Source: Pseudomonas fluorescens (GTDB lineage: Bacteria > Pseudomonadota > Gammaproteobacteria > Pseudomonadales > Pseudomonadaceae). From it: a DNA stretch of 64,000 nt. Under the pieces are notes generated by a model, which saw nothing but the letters and a program-made list of their open reading frames with translations, was not told where the DNA came from and did not search any database. The DNA lies in contig NZ_CP148752.1 in assembly GCF_040448305.1 (NCBI RefSeq), positions 1,736,001 through 1,800,000 on the forward strand. Reading direction: 5' to 3'. Each line of letters starts with the position of its first letter. Within the stretch, counting starts at the first letter, position 1. The translations under genes and the position numbers were made by a program. Positions 1 through 8,628 of this stretch are shown here, piece after piece.

Positions 1-401
1 GATGACAACTGCACCACGTGGTAGCCGGCTTTGTAATAGAGCTTCTTCAGGTATTCGTTCAGGGTGCTGTCATAGCGCGCGCCGGTTCCGGCGATCAGGA
101 ACATCAGCGGTGCGGCGTGATCTTGCGTGGCAATGCGGTAGTCGAGTTTCTTGACCGCCCAGAAATTGTCCGGTAATTCGAACGCCCGTTCCGGACGCAA
201 GGTGACGCTGCGCACCTCCTGATCGATATCGTCGTCCAGGGGTAACTCCGGACGCAGGTCCGGCGGCGTGGTCGCGATGGTCGCCTCGAACGGGTTGGTC
301 AGGGGGTAGCCGTAACTGGCGGCGTCAATGTCGACCGCCAGTGCGGACGCACTCAATATAAGGCCGCCAAACAGGGCAGCGAAGTGCAAGGAACGGAGCA
401 T
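1..401 (-). CDS. Secreted alpha/beta-hydrolase-like protein (truncated at window edge)
   Basis: The first 133 residues are visible; the rest lies beyond the left edge. The start is an ATG at 401 followed by a signal peptide of about 22 residues ending in SASALA. After a charged linker rich in Pro, Asp and Glu there is a hydrophobic strand MFLIAGTGARYDS, which resembles the oxyanion-hole strand of alpha/beta hydrolases, then a YKAGYHVVQLS strand. I infer an exported esterase-like protein; the nucleophile elbow is not in the window, so the family call is tentative. The gene is transcribed away from the small membrane protein gene at 627. Confidence 0.55.
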   Translation of the reverse strand, partial: MLRSLHFAALFGGLILSASALAVDIDAASYGYPLTNPFEATIATTPPDLRPELPLDDDIDQEVRSVTLRPERAFELPDNFWAVKKLDYRIATQDHAAPLMFLIAGTGARYDSTLNEYLKKLYYKAGYHVVQLS

Positions 402-626
402 GACTAAATCCCTTAGAAGAAGGTGCCGAATGAATTTCGCAGGCTATGACCACCGGATGTGCGCCAAAGTGCCAACCCTCGGCACCAAGCAGGCTTAATT
501 TCGAAGTAATAGTAGCTGGACGATACACTTTGCAGTGATTGAATGACCAGTTAACAGTTGTTATCACTTGCGAAACCCTTGAGGGCGATTAAGCTGGCCG
601 CCGTTTTTCGCCAATTGGAGTGTTTC

Positions 627-995
627 ATGTCTCGCCGCCTGCCCGTGATCCTGCTGCTTGTTTTGCTGCCTGTCTGGCTGGCCGCCAGTTATGGCGCGCG
701 TTATGGCTTCATGGAGGATGCGCAGTGGGTCGGCATTTGCGTGGATGAGGCGAATCGTTGGGAATGCCAGGTGCGATCGAACCTGGGGCTGATGATCCAC
801 TTCGCAGTCCTGGGATGGGCTGCGTTGGCGGCTGCGATCGTCGGCTTCGTTGTGCCGGGGCGGGCAGGCTGGTGGCTGGCGGTGCTGGCGCTGGTGTTCG
901 GGTTTCCGGCGTTGGCGTTGTACAACACGACGCTTGCGGTGTTTGCGGTGGTGATTGCCGGGTTGCGGTTGGTCAGGGCGGCCCACGTCGCCTGA
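627..995 (+). CDS. Small hydrophobic membrane protein, unknown function
   Basis: This 122-residue protein starts at the ATG at 627, which has TTGGAG seven bases upstream; an in-frame start at 558 would add 23 residues without a ribosome binding site. The N-terminus (MSRRLPVILLLVLLPVWLAA) is a membrane segment or signal anchor, followed by a short exposed part with two Cys (GICVDEANRWEC) and then two or three hydrophobic helices from about residue 52 to the end. I do not recognise the family. A REP doublet follows directly after the stop. Confidence 0.7.
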   Translation: MSRRLPVILLLVLLPVWLAASYGARYGFMEDAQWVGICVDEANRWECQVRSNLGLMIHFAVLGWAALAAAIVGFVVPGRAGWWLAVLALVFGFPALALYNTTLAVFAVVIAGLRLVRAAHVA

Positions 996-1003
996 CAGGT
1001 CGC

Positions 1004-1126
1004 CATCGTCGGAACGCCGCCCGGAGCAAGCTCGCTCCCACAATTGATCTTGGTCGCACACAAATTTTGTGCTCACTGAAGATCTACTGTGGGAGCGAGC
1101 TTGCTCCGGGCGGCGTTCCGACGATG
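1004..1126. repeat. REP doublet (REPIN), perfect 39-bp inverted arms
   Basis: Arms at 1004-1042 and 1088-1126 are perfect reverse complements of 39 bases, separated by 45 bases. The core is TGTGGGAGCGAGCTTGCTCC, with an outer CGGGCGGCGTTCCGACGATG that differs from the CGCGAAGGC outer part of most other REPs in the window. It lies between a + strand gene and the end of a - strand gene, a convergent position where such a hairpin could also stop transcription. Confidence 0.9.
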
Positions 1127-1149
1127 AGGCCAGTCAGGTCAATGCAAAA

Positions 1150-2703
1150 TCAAGCTGTGCGAACCCGCAGGCAACGCCACAACGCAGCCACCATCAACAC
1201 ACTCACCAGCGCCCAGCCCCAGGCCTGCTGATTCTGCAAACCTTCACGAAACAACTGCGGCGCAATGCCGGCACCGATGATGAAGGTCAGCAACGCAATC
1301 TCGCGGCGCGGCACGTTCACCGGGCGGCACAGATAAACCAGCGCAGGCACGATGAACGCGACACTCGGGAAGCTGCGATAACGTGGATCGAGCACCAGTT
1401 CCAGCATCATCACGGCTGCCGCGAACCCTGTCATTGCAACCAGCCAGCCAGCACGGCGTTCCAGCAGGTTGAACGCCCGTCCACGCCAACCGCCACGAGG
1501 GCTCAATGCCAGCGCAGCATGGATCAGCACCAGCAGATTCAGAGCGGTCAGCAATCCGACCCATAGCCATTCACTGGTAAAGCGCGTGGTCACCCGTGCC
1601 AGGTCGCCCCAGGCGCCAATCGAACACGCCGCCAAGGCACCGAGCAGGGGTAGCACCAGTGCCGAACGCGTGGTGCGGACCCGGCCACCGAGCAGCAACG
1701 TGCCGATGAAGATCAATCCGCCCACCGCCAGCCACTGCGACCAGTACGGTACGTTTGTCACTGGCCCGGCCAGCACACCCTTGTCCTGGCGATCGGCGTC
1801 GAACAGCCCCCAGTAACCACCGACCGCACCTTCACTGGCGCGTTTCCAGGGCTGGTCGAAGGCTTCGATCAGGTTGTAGTGCCAACCCTGTTGCTCGGCC
1901 ATGGCGACAAAGCCGCGAATGAATTTGGCTTCGTTGACCCGGCTCGGCAGGGCCGTTTCGCGCTGGCGACCTTCGCTTGGCCAGCCGGTTTCGCCGATCA
2001 GCACATCCTTGGGCGCGAACTTGTTGCCGAACACCTGGCGTACTTCGGCCACATGTTGCAGGGCAGCGTCGATGTTCGATGGATCATCTTCCCAGTACGG
2101 CAGCAAGTGAATGGTCAGGAAGTCCACGGCGGGGGCGATTTGCGGATGCTTGAGCCAGAACTCCCAGACGTCGGCGTAGGTGACAGGCTGTTTGACCTGA
2201 CTCTTGACCTTGTTGATCAGCTTCACCAACTGCGCACCAGTGACTTCCTTGCGCAGCAGGGTTTCGTTGCCGACGATCACCGCGCTCACCACATCCGGGT
2301 TGGCGTTGGCCGAGGCGATCAGCAGGTCGACTTCTTTCTCGGTGTCCACCGGGTTGCTGTTGACCCAGGCGCCGATCATCAGCTTCAAGCCATGCTTGCG
2401 CGCAAGGTCCGGCAGGGCTTCGAGGCCGGTCATGGAATAGGTGCGAATGCACTCGAAACTTTTGGACAGCAGCGCGAGGTCGGCATCCATACGCTCGGGG
2501 CGCAAGTTGAATGGCACGTCAAACGGCGATTGATCCTTGTCGAACGGGGTGTAGGAGGCGCATTGCAGCTTGTGCGTCGCGCTGGCCACATCCGGCAGGA
2601 TCACCGGTTTGCCGAGGCCGTACCAGAAGCCGCCAAGGGCAAACAGCCCGAGCAGGCAAGCGAATAGATAAGCAGCAAAAGGGAAGCGGGAGGTCGCGGA
2701 CAT
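1150..2703 (-). CDS. Membrane-anchored GH17 beta-glucan hydrolase/glucosyltransferase
   Basis: A 517-residue protein of glycoside hydrolase family 17 with a membrane tail. An N-terminal membrane segment (residues 5-30) is followed by a TIM-barrel-type domain to about residue 320. The two expected catalytic glutamates are visible in IVGNETLLR (acid/base) and IGETGWPS (nucleophile). The C-terminal 190 residues hold about six hydrophobic helices. In Pseudomonas, GH17 domains act on beta-1,3-glucans, including glucan transfer linked to cyclic or periplasmic glucan synthesis; the exact product here is inferred. The ATG at 2703 gives a compact N-terminus; an ATG at 2745 is possible but neither has a strong Shine-Dalgarno sequence. 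Divergent from the binding-protein gene at 3033. Confidence 0.8.
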   Translation of the reverse strand: MSATSRFPFAAYLFACLLGLFALGGFWYGLGKPVILPDVASATHKLQCASYTPFDKDQSPFDVPFNLRPERMDADLALLSKSFECIRTYSMTGLEALPDLARKHGLKLMIGAWVNSNPVDTEKEVDLLIASANANPDVVSAVIVGNETLLRKEVTGAQLVKLINKVKSQVKQPVTYADVWEFWLKHPQIAPAVDFLTIHLLPYWEDDPSNIDAALQHVAEVRQVFGNKFAPKDVLIGETGWPSEGRQRETALPSRVNEAKFIRGFVAMAEQQGWHYNLIEAFDQPWKRASEGAVGGYWGLFDADRQDKGVLAGPVTNVPYWSQWLAVGGLIFIGTLLLGGRVRTTRSALVLPLLGALAACSIGAWGDLARVTTRFTSEWLWVGLLTALNLLVLIHAALALSPRGGWRGRAFNLLERRAGWLVAMTGFAAAVMMLELVLDPRYRSFPSVAFIVPALVYLCRPVNVPRREIALLTFIIGAGIAPQLFREGLQNQQAWGWALVSVLMVAALWRCLRVRTA

Positions 2704-3032
2704 GGTCAGGCCGTGTGGGAACAAAGCGGCGCATGTTACCTGCATTTACCGCGTGCTTGGTGGCTTGCATGATTTTGACATGCAAAGTTCGGGCGGAGTG
2801 GCGGGGGTGTTTGTTGCGCCGAAGATTAATGGCTTTCTGATGTCGTTTCTCGATGCCTTGAGGTCGCTGGCAGAGCAGGTCGCCATGAGCGTCAGGTTGA
2901 TTATCGCAAGTGTCAGTACTCCGCTGATGTTCGAACGAGTTTGCGGTGGGCGTGATGGGGGCGCTGTGCACCATAACAATACGTTTAAGCGACTCGGCAT
3001 CCGTCGAGCGCAGCACTTTCGGGGAAGTAACG
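2704..3032. other. Divergent intergenic region, no gene seen
   Basis: These 329 bases separate the GH17 gene and the glycine-betaine-type binding protein gene and must hold both promoters. I see no convincing coding frame, no strong hairpin and no clear consensus promoter; AT-richer sequence lies near 2900-2990. Confidence 0.5.
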
Positions 3033-3884
3033 ATGAAGATGCGACGACTCTTGGGCGCAGGTGCGGCTTTGGTGCTGGCGATCAGTTCGACCGTGGCGAG
3101 CGCCGCCGGCAAGGACGTGACGCTTGGTTATGTCGATGGCTGGTCGGACAGTGTCGCCACGACCAACGTGGCGGCTGAAGTGATCAGGCAGAAACTCGGT
3201 TATGACGTGAAGCTGCAAGCCGTCGCTACCGGGATCATGTGGCAGGGCGTGGCCACCGGTAAACTCGACGCCATGCTGTCGGCCTGGCTGCCGGTGACCC
3301 ACGGTGAGTACTGGACGAAGAACAAGGATCAGGTCGTCGACTACGGCCCGAACTTCAAGGACGCGAAAATCGGCCTGATCGTGCCGGAGTACGTCAAGGC
3401 CAAGTCCATTGACGACCTCAAGACCGACGACACCTTCAAGAACCGCATCGTCGGCATCGACGCCGGTTCAGGCGTGATGCTCAAGACCGATCAGGCGATC
3501 AAGGACTACGACCTGACCGGCTATCAACTCAAGGCCAGTTCCGGCGCCGGGATGATCGCCGAGCTGACCCGTGCCGAGAAGAAGAACGAATCCATTGCCG
3601 TGACCGGTTGGGTGCCGCACTGGATGTTCGCCAAGTGGAAACTGCGCTTCCTCGAAGACCCGAAAGGCGTGTATGGCGCGGCTGAGACCGTGAACAGCAT
3701 CGGCAGCAAGGGCCTGGAGGCCAAGGCGCCGGAAGTGGCCAAGTTCCTGAAGAACTTCCAGTGGGAATCCAAGGATGAAATCGGCCAGGTGATGTTGGCG
3801 ATTCAGGATGGTGCCAAACCTGAAGCCGCGGCGAAGGATTGGATCGCCAAAAACCCTGAGCGTGTGGCTGCCTGGATCAAGTAA
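3033..3884 (+). CDS. Glycine betaine/choline-type ABC transporter substrate-binding protein (OpuAC family)
   Basis: This 283-residue periplasmic protein has a signal peptide ending near residue 24 (STVASAAGKD). The mature part follows the OpuAC fold of quaternary-ammonium binding proteins: LGYVDGWSDSVATTNVAAEV near the start, a Trp in TGIMWQGV, DAMLSAWLP, and VTGWVPHWMFAKW, whose Trp residues would form the aromatic cage. The ATG at 3033 is preceded by GGGGAAG; a longer frame from 2946 lacks a signal peptide. No permease or ATPase gene lies next to it, so it is an orphan binding protein, like the BetX, CbcX and CaiX proteins of P. aeruginosa that share one core transporter. The ligand is inferred. 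A REP doublet follows. Confidence 0.85.
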   Translation: MKMRRLLGAGAALVLAISSTVASAAGKDVTLGYVDGWSDSVATTNVAAEVIRQKLGYDVKLQAVATGIMWQGVATGKLDAMLSAWLPVTHGEYWTKNKDQVVDYGPNFKDAKIGLIVPEYVKAKSIDDLKTDDTFKNRIVGIDAGSGVMLKTDQAIKDYDLTGYQLKASSGAGMIAELTRAEKKNESIAVTGWVPHWMFAKWKLRFLEDPKGVYGAAETVNSIGSKGLEAKAPEVAKFLKNFQWESKDEIGQVMLAIQDGAKPEAAAKDWIAKNPERVAAWIK

Positions 3885-3905
3885 TAACAAAGAGCACGCT
3901 TGACC

Positions 3906-3996
3906 CTGTGGGAGCGGGCTTGCTCGCGAAGCGTTCTGTCAGTTGACTGATATGTCGACTGGCATGACGCCTTCGCGAGCAGGCTCGCTCCCACAG
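3906..3996. repeat. REP doublet (REPIN)
   Basis: Inverted arms at 3906-3931 and 3971-3996 (CTGTGGGAGCGGGCTTGCTC and its near reverse complement ending CGCTCCCACAG) flank a 39-base loop. It follows the binding-protein gene and precedes the acetate-uptake operon. Confidence 0.9.
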
Positions 3997-4119
3997 TTGT
4001 TTGGTGCATGCTGGAGTTTGGCGAATCCGTCATGGGGTTCTAAGACTAAGGTCGTCTGGAACCTGCCCCGCAGCCGCATAGAGTGGATACCGTTCCAACT
4101 AAATCTGTGCTGCGAGGAT

Positions 4120-4127
4120 AAAAACAA
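4120..4127 (+). promoter_or_regulatory. Crc/Hfq catabolite-activity motif at the DUF485 start
   Basis: AAAAACAA matches the AANAANAA motif used by Hfq/Crc to block translation of catabolic genes in Pseudomonas. It overlaps the first base of the ATG at 4127, the usual position for such sites. That acetate uptake is under carbon catabolite repression is an inference from this motif. Confidence 0.55.
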
Positions 4128-4438
4128 TGAACGACAGCATTTACCTCTCGATTCAAAACAGCCCGCGCTTCAAGGAGCTGGTTAGCAAGAGGGAACGATT
4201 CGCCTGGATTCTTTCGGCGATCATGCTAGGGCTTTACTCCGGATTCATCCTTCTGATTGCTTACGGGCCGCAGGTGTTGGGGGCGAAAATCAGCCCTGAG
4301 TCCTCGATTACCTGGGGCATACCGATCGGTGTCGGGCTGATTGTCTCGGCCTTCATCCTGACCGGTATCTACGTACGACGCGCCAACGGCGAGTTCGACG
4401 ACCTGAACAATGCGATTCTCAAGGAGGCTCAGCAATGA
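4127..4438 (+). CDS. yjcH: DUF485 inner-membrane protein (YjcH)
   Basis: A 103-residue protein with two transmembrane helices (about residues 24-45 and 62-84), the usual size and layout of DUF485 proteins. These small proteins are encoded directly ahead of the acetate symporter ActP, and the last four bases of this gene overlap the actP start (ATGA), so translation is coupled. GAGGAT lies about nine bases upstream of the ATG. In enterobacteria acs precedes this pair; here no acs gene is adjacent. The likely role is support or assembly of the ActP transporter, which is inferred from conserved neighbourhood. Confidence 0.9.
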   Translation: MNDSIYLSIQNSPRFKELVSKRERFAWILSAIMLGLYSGFILLIAYGPQVLGAKISPESSITWGIPIGVGLIVSAFILTGIYVRRANGEFDDLNNAILKEAQQ

Positions 4439-6093
4439 TCCGCCGTCTAATGGCTCTTTTGAGCATCGCAGCTTTCGCGCCTGGCGCCTGGGCGGCTGAC
4501 GCCCTGACCGGTGCCGTGCAGAAACAACCGCTGAACGTCGCTGCGATCCTTATGTTCGTGGCGTTTGTCGGCGCAACGTTGTACATCACTTACTGGGCGT
4601 CCAAGAAAAACAACTCGGCCTCCGACTACTACGCAGCTGGCGGCAAGATCACTGGTTTCCAGAACGGTCTGGCGATTGCCGGTGACTACATGTCGGCAGC
4701 ATCCTTCCTGGGTATTTCTGCGCTGGTGTTCACCTCCGGCTACGACGGCCTGATCTATTCGATCGGCTTCCTGGTGGGCTGGCCGATCATTCTGTTCCTG
4801 ATCGCCGAGCGCCTGCGTAACCTGGGCAAATATACCTTTGCCGACGTGGCGTCCTATCGCCTTGGGCAAACCCAGATCCGCTCGCTGTCCGCTTGTGGTT
4901 CGCTGGTGGTGGTGGCGTTCTACCTGATCGCGCAAATGGTCGGTGCCGGCAAGCTGATCCAGCTGCTGTTCGGTCTCGATTACCACGTTGCGGTGATCCT
5001 GGTCGGTATCCTGATGTGCATGTACGTGTTGTTCGGCGGCATGCTGGCGACCACCTGGGTGCAGATCATCAAGGCAGTCCTGCTGCTGTCCGGTGCTTCC
5101 TTCATGGCACTGATGGTGATGAAGCACGTCAACTTCGACTTCAACATGCTGTTCTCCGAGGCGATCAAGGTTCACCCGAAAGCTGAAGCGATCATGAGCC
5201 CAGGCGGCCTGGTGAAAGATCCGATCTCGGCGTTCTCCCTCGGTCTGGCGCTGATGTTCGGTACCGCTGGCCTGCCGCACATCCTGATGCGCTTCTTCAC
5301 CGTGAGCGATGCAAAGGAAGCTCGCAAGAGCGTGTTGTACGCAACCGGCTTCATTGGCTACTTCTACATCCTGACCTTTATCATCGGCTTCGGCGCGATC
5401 CTGCTGGTCAGCACCAACCCGGCTTTCAAAGACGCAGCTGGTGCCTTGCTGGGCGGTAACAACATGGCGGCGGTGCACCTGGCCAACGCGGTGGGTGGCA
5501 GTATCTTCCTGGGCTTCATCTCGGCGGTGGCGTTCGCGACCATTCTGGCAGTGGTTGCCGGTCTGACCCTGGCCGGTGCTTCGGCGGTGTCCCACGACCT
5601 GTACGCCAGCGTGATCAAGAAGGGCAAGGCTAACGAGAAGGACGAGATTCGCGTTTCGAAAATCACCACTATCGCCTTGGCGGTGCTGGCCATTGGTCTG
5701 GGTATTCTGTTCGAGAGCCAGAACATTGCGTTCATGGTCGGCCTGGCATTCTCCATCGCGGCGAGCTGCAACTTCCCGGTGCTGCTGCTTTCCATGTACT
5801 GGAAAAAGCTGACCACCCGCGGTGCGATGATCGGCGGCTGGATGGGGCTGGTCAGTGCCGTGGGCCTGATGGTGCTTGGTCCGACCATCTGGGTGCAGAT
5901 CCTGCATCACGAGAAGGCCATCTTCCCGTATGAGTACCCGGCGCTGTTCTCGATGATGATTGCCTTTGTCGGGATCTGGTTCTTCTCGGTTACCGACAAG
6001 TCGACTGCGGCTGACAATGAGCGGGCGCTGTTCTTCCCGCAGTTTGTTCGTTCGCAGACTGGCCTGGGTGCAAGTGGTGCTGTTTCGCACTAA
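4435..6093 (+). CDS. actP: Cation/acetate symporter ActP
   Basis: A 552-residue sodium:solute symporter (SLC5/SSS family) that imports acetate and related short-chain monocarboxylates. A cleavable-looking N-terminus (to AWAADAL, about residue 21) is followed by some 13 transmembrane helices. Family features include SASDYYAAGGKI, GDYMSAASFLGISALVF and GTAGLPHILMRFFTV, all typical of ActP. The start overlaps the DUF485 stop. A strong hairpin terminator follows, so the operon is probably just these two genes. The CrbS/MxtR-type kinase at 56354-59824 belongs to the family that controls this operon in other Pseudomonas. Confidence 0.95.
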   Translation: MIRRLMALLSIAAFAPGAWAADALTGAVQKQPLNVAAILMFVAFVGATLYITYWASKKNNSASDYYAAGGKITGFQNGLAIAGDYMSAASFLGISALVFTSGYDGLIYSIGFLVGWPIILFLIAERLRNLGKYTFADVASYRLGQTQIRSLSACGSLVVVAFYLIAQMVGAGKLIQLLFGLDYHVAVILVGILMCMYVLFGGMLATTWVQIIKAVLLLSGASFMALMVMKHVNFDFNMLFSEAIKVHPKAEAIMSPGGLVKDPISAFSLGLALMFGTAGLPHILMRFFTVSDAKEARKSVLYATGFIGYFYILTFIIGFGAILLVSTNPAFKDAAGALLGGNNMAAVHLANAVGGSIFLGFISAVAFATILAVVAGLTLAGASAVSHDLYASVIKKGKANEKDEIRVSKITTIALAVLAIGLGILFESQNIAFMVGLAFSIAASCNFPVLLLSMYWKKLTTRGAMIGGWMGLVSAVGLMVLGPTIWVQILHHEKAIFPYEYPALFSMMIAFVGIWFFSVTDKSTAADNERALFFPQFVRSQTGLGASGAVSH

Positions 6094-6129
6094 GCATTTG
6101 GGTTTGACTGTTTAAGTTGTGTTGAATGG

Positions 6130-6164
6130 AAATGCCCTGGTCGAGAGATCGGGGCATTTTTTAT
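6130..6164 (+). terminator. Rho-independent terminator after actP
   Basis: Stem AATGCCC / GGGCATT with a 14-base loop, followed by TTTTTTATT; it lies 38 bases after the actP stop. Confidence 0.85.
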
Positions 6165-6207
6165 TGGGCGGTAATCGACCTGAATTTTTTTGGATGTGCC
6201 CGATTTA

Positions 6208-6240
6208 CTGTGGGAGCGAGCCTGCTCGCGAAGGCGGCCT
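6208..6240. repeat. Single REP unit
   Basis: CTGTGGGAGCGAGCCTGCTC followed by GCGAAGGCGGCCT. No inverted partner is found within 100 bases, unlike the other REPs in the window. Confidence 0.85.
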
Positions 6241-6290
6241 GACAGCCGACCTGTCTCTTGTTGACCGCGTACGTATCCATTCCTGCGGTA

Positions 6291-6870
6291 ACGACGACTT
6301 ATGGTTCCGCTCTTACAGCGGGTCACTTTGGCAAACGCCCCAAAGTAACCAAAGGTCTCGCCCCTTACGTACGGCCCCTCGCTAAGGCTCGGCGTTCCTT
6401 CGCTCCGGTATTCATCCGGGGGCATTGCCCTCCGGTCGGCTTCGCTTCGACCTACATGCAATGGGTTCGACTGCGTCGAACGGCGCTGCGCGCCAATCCC
6501 CGGATGAACACCTCCACTCAGCCTCCCGAGGGGGCGGGTGGATCAAGATCAAAAGCTGCAGGCGAGCTAACGCTCGGCCTGTTGAGTGGTGAAGCGCAGA
6601 GGGTGTACGCCGCTTTTGCTTTTGCTTTTGATCTTCTTGCCCCCTCGAGAGGCCGAGTGGAGGTTCTGCGCAGTGGGCAACCCGGCATGGATGCCGGGTT
6701 AGCCGCCGCCGGCCATGGATGGCCGATGGCGGCGGGTCCACGGAGCAGGACCGGAGCGAGGGAATGCCGAGCCTTGGCGAGGCACCGAACGTAAGGGGCA
6801 AGAGCCCTTTGGTTACTTTGGGGCTTTTCCAAAGTAACCCGCTGTAAAAGCGGAACCGTAAGTCGCCGCT
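6291..6870. repeat. Long imperfect palindromic repeat element, about 580 bp
   Basis: The outer arms 6291-6408 and 6751-6870 are near reverse complements over about 118 bases with scattered mismatches. Both contain TTACTTTGGGGC-type and CGCTGTAAGAGCGGAACC-type sequence on opposite strands. The 340-base centre contains smaller hairpins, such as CCCGGCATGGATGCCGGG near 6690 and a GCCGCC/GGCGGC stem around 6705-6735, and a TTTTGCTTTTGCTTTTGATC tract at 6611-6640. No frame looks like a real gene: reading frames cross both arms as mirror images. It lies between the convergent ends of actP and gltA. The structure is seen directly; membership in a dispersed fluorescens-group repeat family is likely but not testable here. 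Confidence 0.8.
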
Positions 6871-6974
6871 ACCTAAATAACGGAAATGTACACAATTAAA
6901 AGAGGCAAACAAAAACGGCCCCTATATAAATAGAGGCCGTCTCCGGTACAACTCAACACGCTACAGCATGAATC

Positions 6975-8264
6975 TTACTTGCGGTCTTCCAGCTTGGTGA
7001 TGTCACGCGACTCGTAGCCGGTGTACAGCTGGCGCGGGCGGCCGATCTTGTACGGGCTGGAGAGCATTTCCTTCCAGTGGGAGATCCAGCCGACGGTCCG
7101 CGCCAGGGCGAAGATCACGGTGAACATGCTGGTTGGAATGCCGATCGCCTTGAGGATGATCCCCGAGTAGAAGTCGACGTTCGGGTACAGCGAGCGCTCG
7201 ATGAAGTACGGGTCGGTCAGGGCGATCTCTTCCAGGCGCATGGCCAGTTCGAGTTGCGGATCGTTCTGGATGCCCAGTTCCTTCAACACTTCGTCGCAGG
7301 TCTGCTTCATCACGGTGGCGCGCGGGTCGCGGTTTTTGTAAACGCGGTGACCGAAGCCCATCAGTTTGAACGGATCGTTCTTGTCCTTGGCCTTGGCGAT
7401 GTACTTGTCGATGTTCGAAACATCGCCGATTTCATCGAGCATGGTCAGTACGGCTTCGTTGGCACCGCCGTGGGCAGGGCCCCACAGTGCAGCGATGCCG
7501 GCGGCGATGCAGGCGAACGGGTTGGCACCCGAAGAGCCGGCCAGGCGCACGGTGGAGGTCGAAGCGTTCTGCTCGTGGTCGGCATGGAGGATGAAGATCC
7601 GGTCCATGGCCTTGGCGAGTACCGGGCTGATCGGTTTGATCTCGCACGGGGTGTTGAACATCATGTGCAGGAAGTTTTCCGCGTACGACAGATCGTTGCG
7701 CGGGTACATCATGGGTTGGCCCATGGAGTACTTGTAAACCATCGCTGCCAGGGTCGGCATCTTGGCAACCAGGCGGATCGCGGAGATTTCGCGATGCTGC
7801 GGGTTATTGATGTCCAGGGAGTCGTGGTAGAACGCCGAGAGGGCGCCGACTACGCCGCACATGACGGCCATCGGGTGGGCGTCGCGACGGAAGCCGTTGA
7901 AGAAGGTCTTCAGCTGCTCGTGAACCATGGTGTGGTTCTTCACGGTGCTGACGAACTGGGCCTTCTGTTCTGCGGTCGGCAGTTCGCCGTTGAGCAGCAG
8001 ATAGCAGGTTTCCAGGTAGTCCGACTTTTCAGCCAGCTGTTCGATCGGGTAGCCGCGGTGCAGCAGAATGCCGTTGTCGCCGTCGATATAGGTGATCTTC
8101 GACTCGCACGAGGCGGTCGACATGAAGCCTGGGTCAAAGGTGAAACGGCCCGTGGCCGTCAGGCCCCGAACATCGATAACATCGGGACCAACGGTGCCGG
8201 TTAAAATGGGCAGCTCGACGGGGGCTGCGCCCTCGATGATCAACTGCGCTTTTTTGTCAGCCAT
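6975..8264 (-). CDS. gltA: Citrate synthase (type II)
   Basis: A 429-residue protein that condenses oxaloacetate and acetyl-CoA to citrate. The length and motifs match the NADH-sensitive hexameric type of gamma-proteobacteria. Catalytic residues are visible: the His in ILHADHEQNAS, the His in MGFGHRVYKNRDPRA, and the Asp in NVDFYSGI. HGGANEAVL also fits. The ATG at 8264 has AGGAGG with a five-base gap. It is divergent from sdhC, with a good sigma-70 promoter in between, and forms the first step of the TCA block encoded to the right. Confidence 0.98.
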   Translation of the reverse strand: MADKKAQLIIEGAAPVELPILTGTVGPDVIDVRGLTATGRFTFDPGFMSTASCESKITYIDGDNGILLHRGYPIEQLAEKSDYLETCYLLLNGELPTAEQKAQFVSTVKNHTMVHEQLKTFFNGFRRDAHPMAVMCGVVGALSAFYHDSLDINNPQHREISAIRLVAKMPTLAAMVYKYSMGQPMMYPRNDLSYAENFLHMMFNTPCEIKPISPVLAKAMDRIFILHADHEQNASTSTVRLAGSSGANPFACIAAGIAALWGPAHGGANEAVLTMLDEIGDVSNIDKYIAKAKDKNDPFKLMGFGHRVYKNRDPRATVMKQTCDEVLKELGIQNDPQLELAMRLEEIALTDPYFIERSLYPNVDFYSGIILKAIGIPTSMFTVIFALARTVGWISHWKEMLSSPYKIGRPRQLYTGYESRDITKLEDRK

Positions 8265-8322
8265 GTGGCCTCCTATTTATGCTTGAAATCATCAGACAGA
8301 CCCCCCACGCAGGGCCCGCACC

Positions 8323-8350
8323 ACTATAGTGAGATAAATTCGAATGTCAA
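8323..8350 (-). promoter_or_regulatory. Predicted sigma-70 promoter of gltA
   Basis: On the minus strand TTGACA (8350-8345), a 16-base spacer and TATAGT (8328-8323) form a near-consensus promoter about 58 bases upstream of the gltA ATG. Confidence 0.75.
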
Positions 8351-8628
8351 TTTGCCTAAAGTCTTGCTCCAGAAGGCTTTAACCGGACTTTTTTCTCGAA
8401 ATTGGCTGCCATTTACGCCTTTTATGTCAGTTGCGCAATCAGCTGTTCGGGTTAGGTGTTTGCGTTGTCATTAGTAGCCTAACTGTCTATACTCGGCCAC
8501 CGACCGCCAAGGGCTTTTGGGCTTGCTTTCATTGGGGGTCGCATCCCTGGGTGGTGGTTACCTGACCAGTGCACTCCCCAACAACTTTGCCCTGATTGTT
8601 AGGGGCTCTTCAGTGTGAAAAAAAAGCC
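8351..8628. other. gltA-sdhC intergenic region and sdh leader
   Basis: Apart from the two divergent promoters, this holds a sdhC leader of about 130 bases. It includes TTGGGG near 8533 that can pair with CCCCAA near 8577, and a GCCCT / AGGGGC pair near 8590-8606. An A8 run at 8618-8625 just before the GTG start matches the Crc/Hfq AANAANAA pattern. No gene is seen. Confidence 0.45.
8465..8493 (+). promoter_or_regulatory. Predicted sigma-70 promoter of the sdh operon
   Basis: TTGTCA (8465-8470), a 17-base spacer and TATACT (8488-8493). The predicted transcript would start near 8500, giving a leader of about 130 bases before sdhC. Confidence 0.75.

Noticed and set aside
3943..4185. Short frames across REP doublets (products with GASLLAK, REQARSH or WERACSR strings)
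   Set aside because: These strings are translations of the REP core in different frames and recur at each REP. They are not genes, except where the REP tail has become part of cobB.
4447..6090. An open frame of 547 codons antisense to actP
   Set aside because: Shadow of actP; rich in Arg, His and Gln with no hydrophobic pattern or known domain.
6090..6912. Several 90-180 codon frames across the long palindromic element
   Set aside because: They read through both inverted arms in mirror fashion and contain REP-like translated strings; they are typical of mis-annotated repeat sequence.
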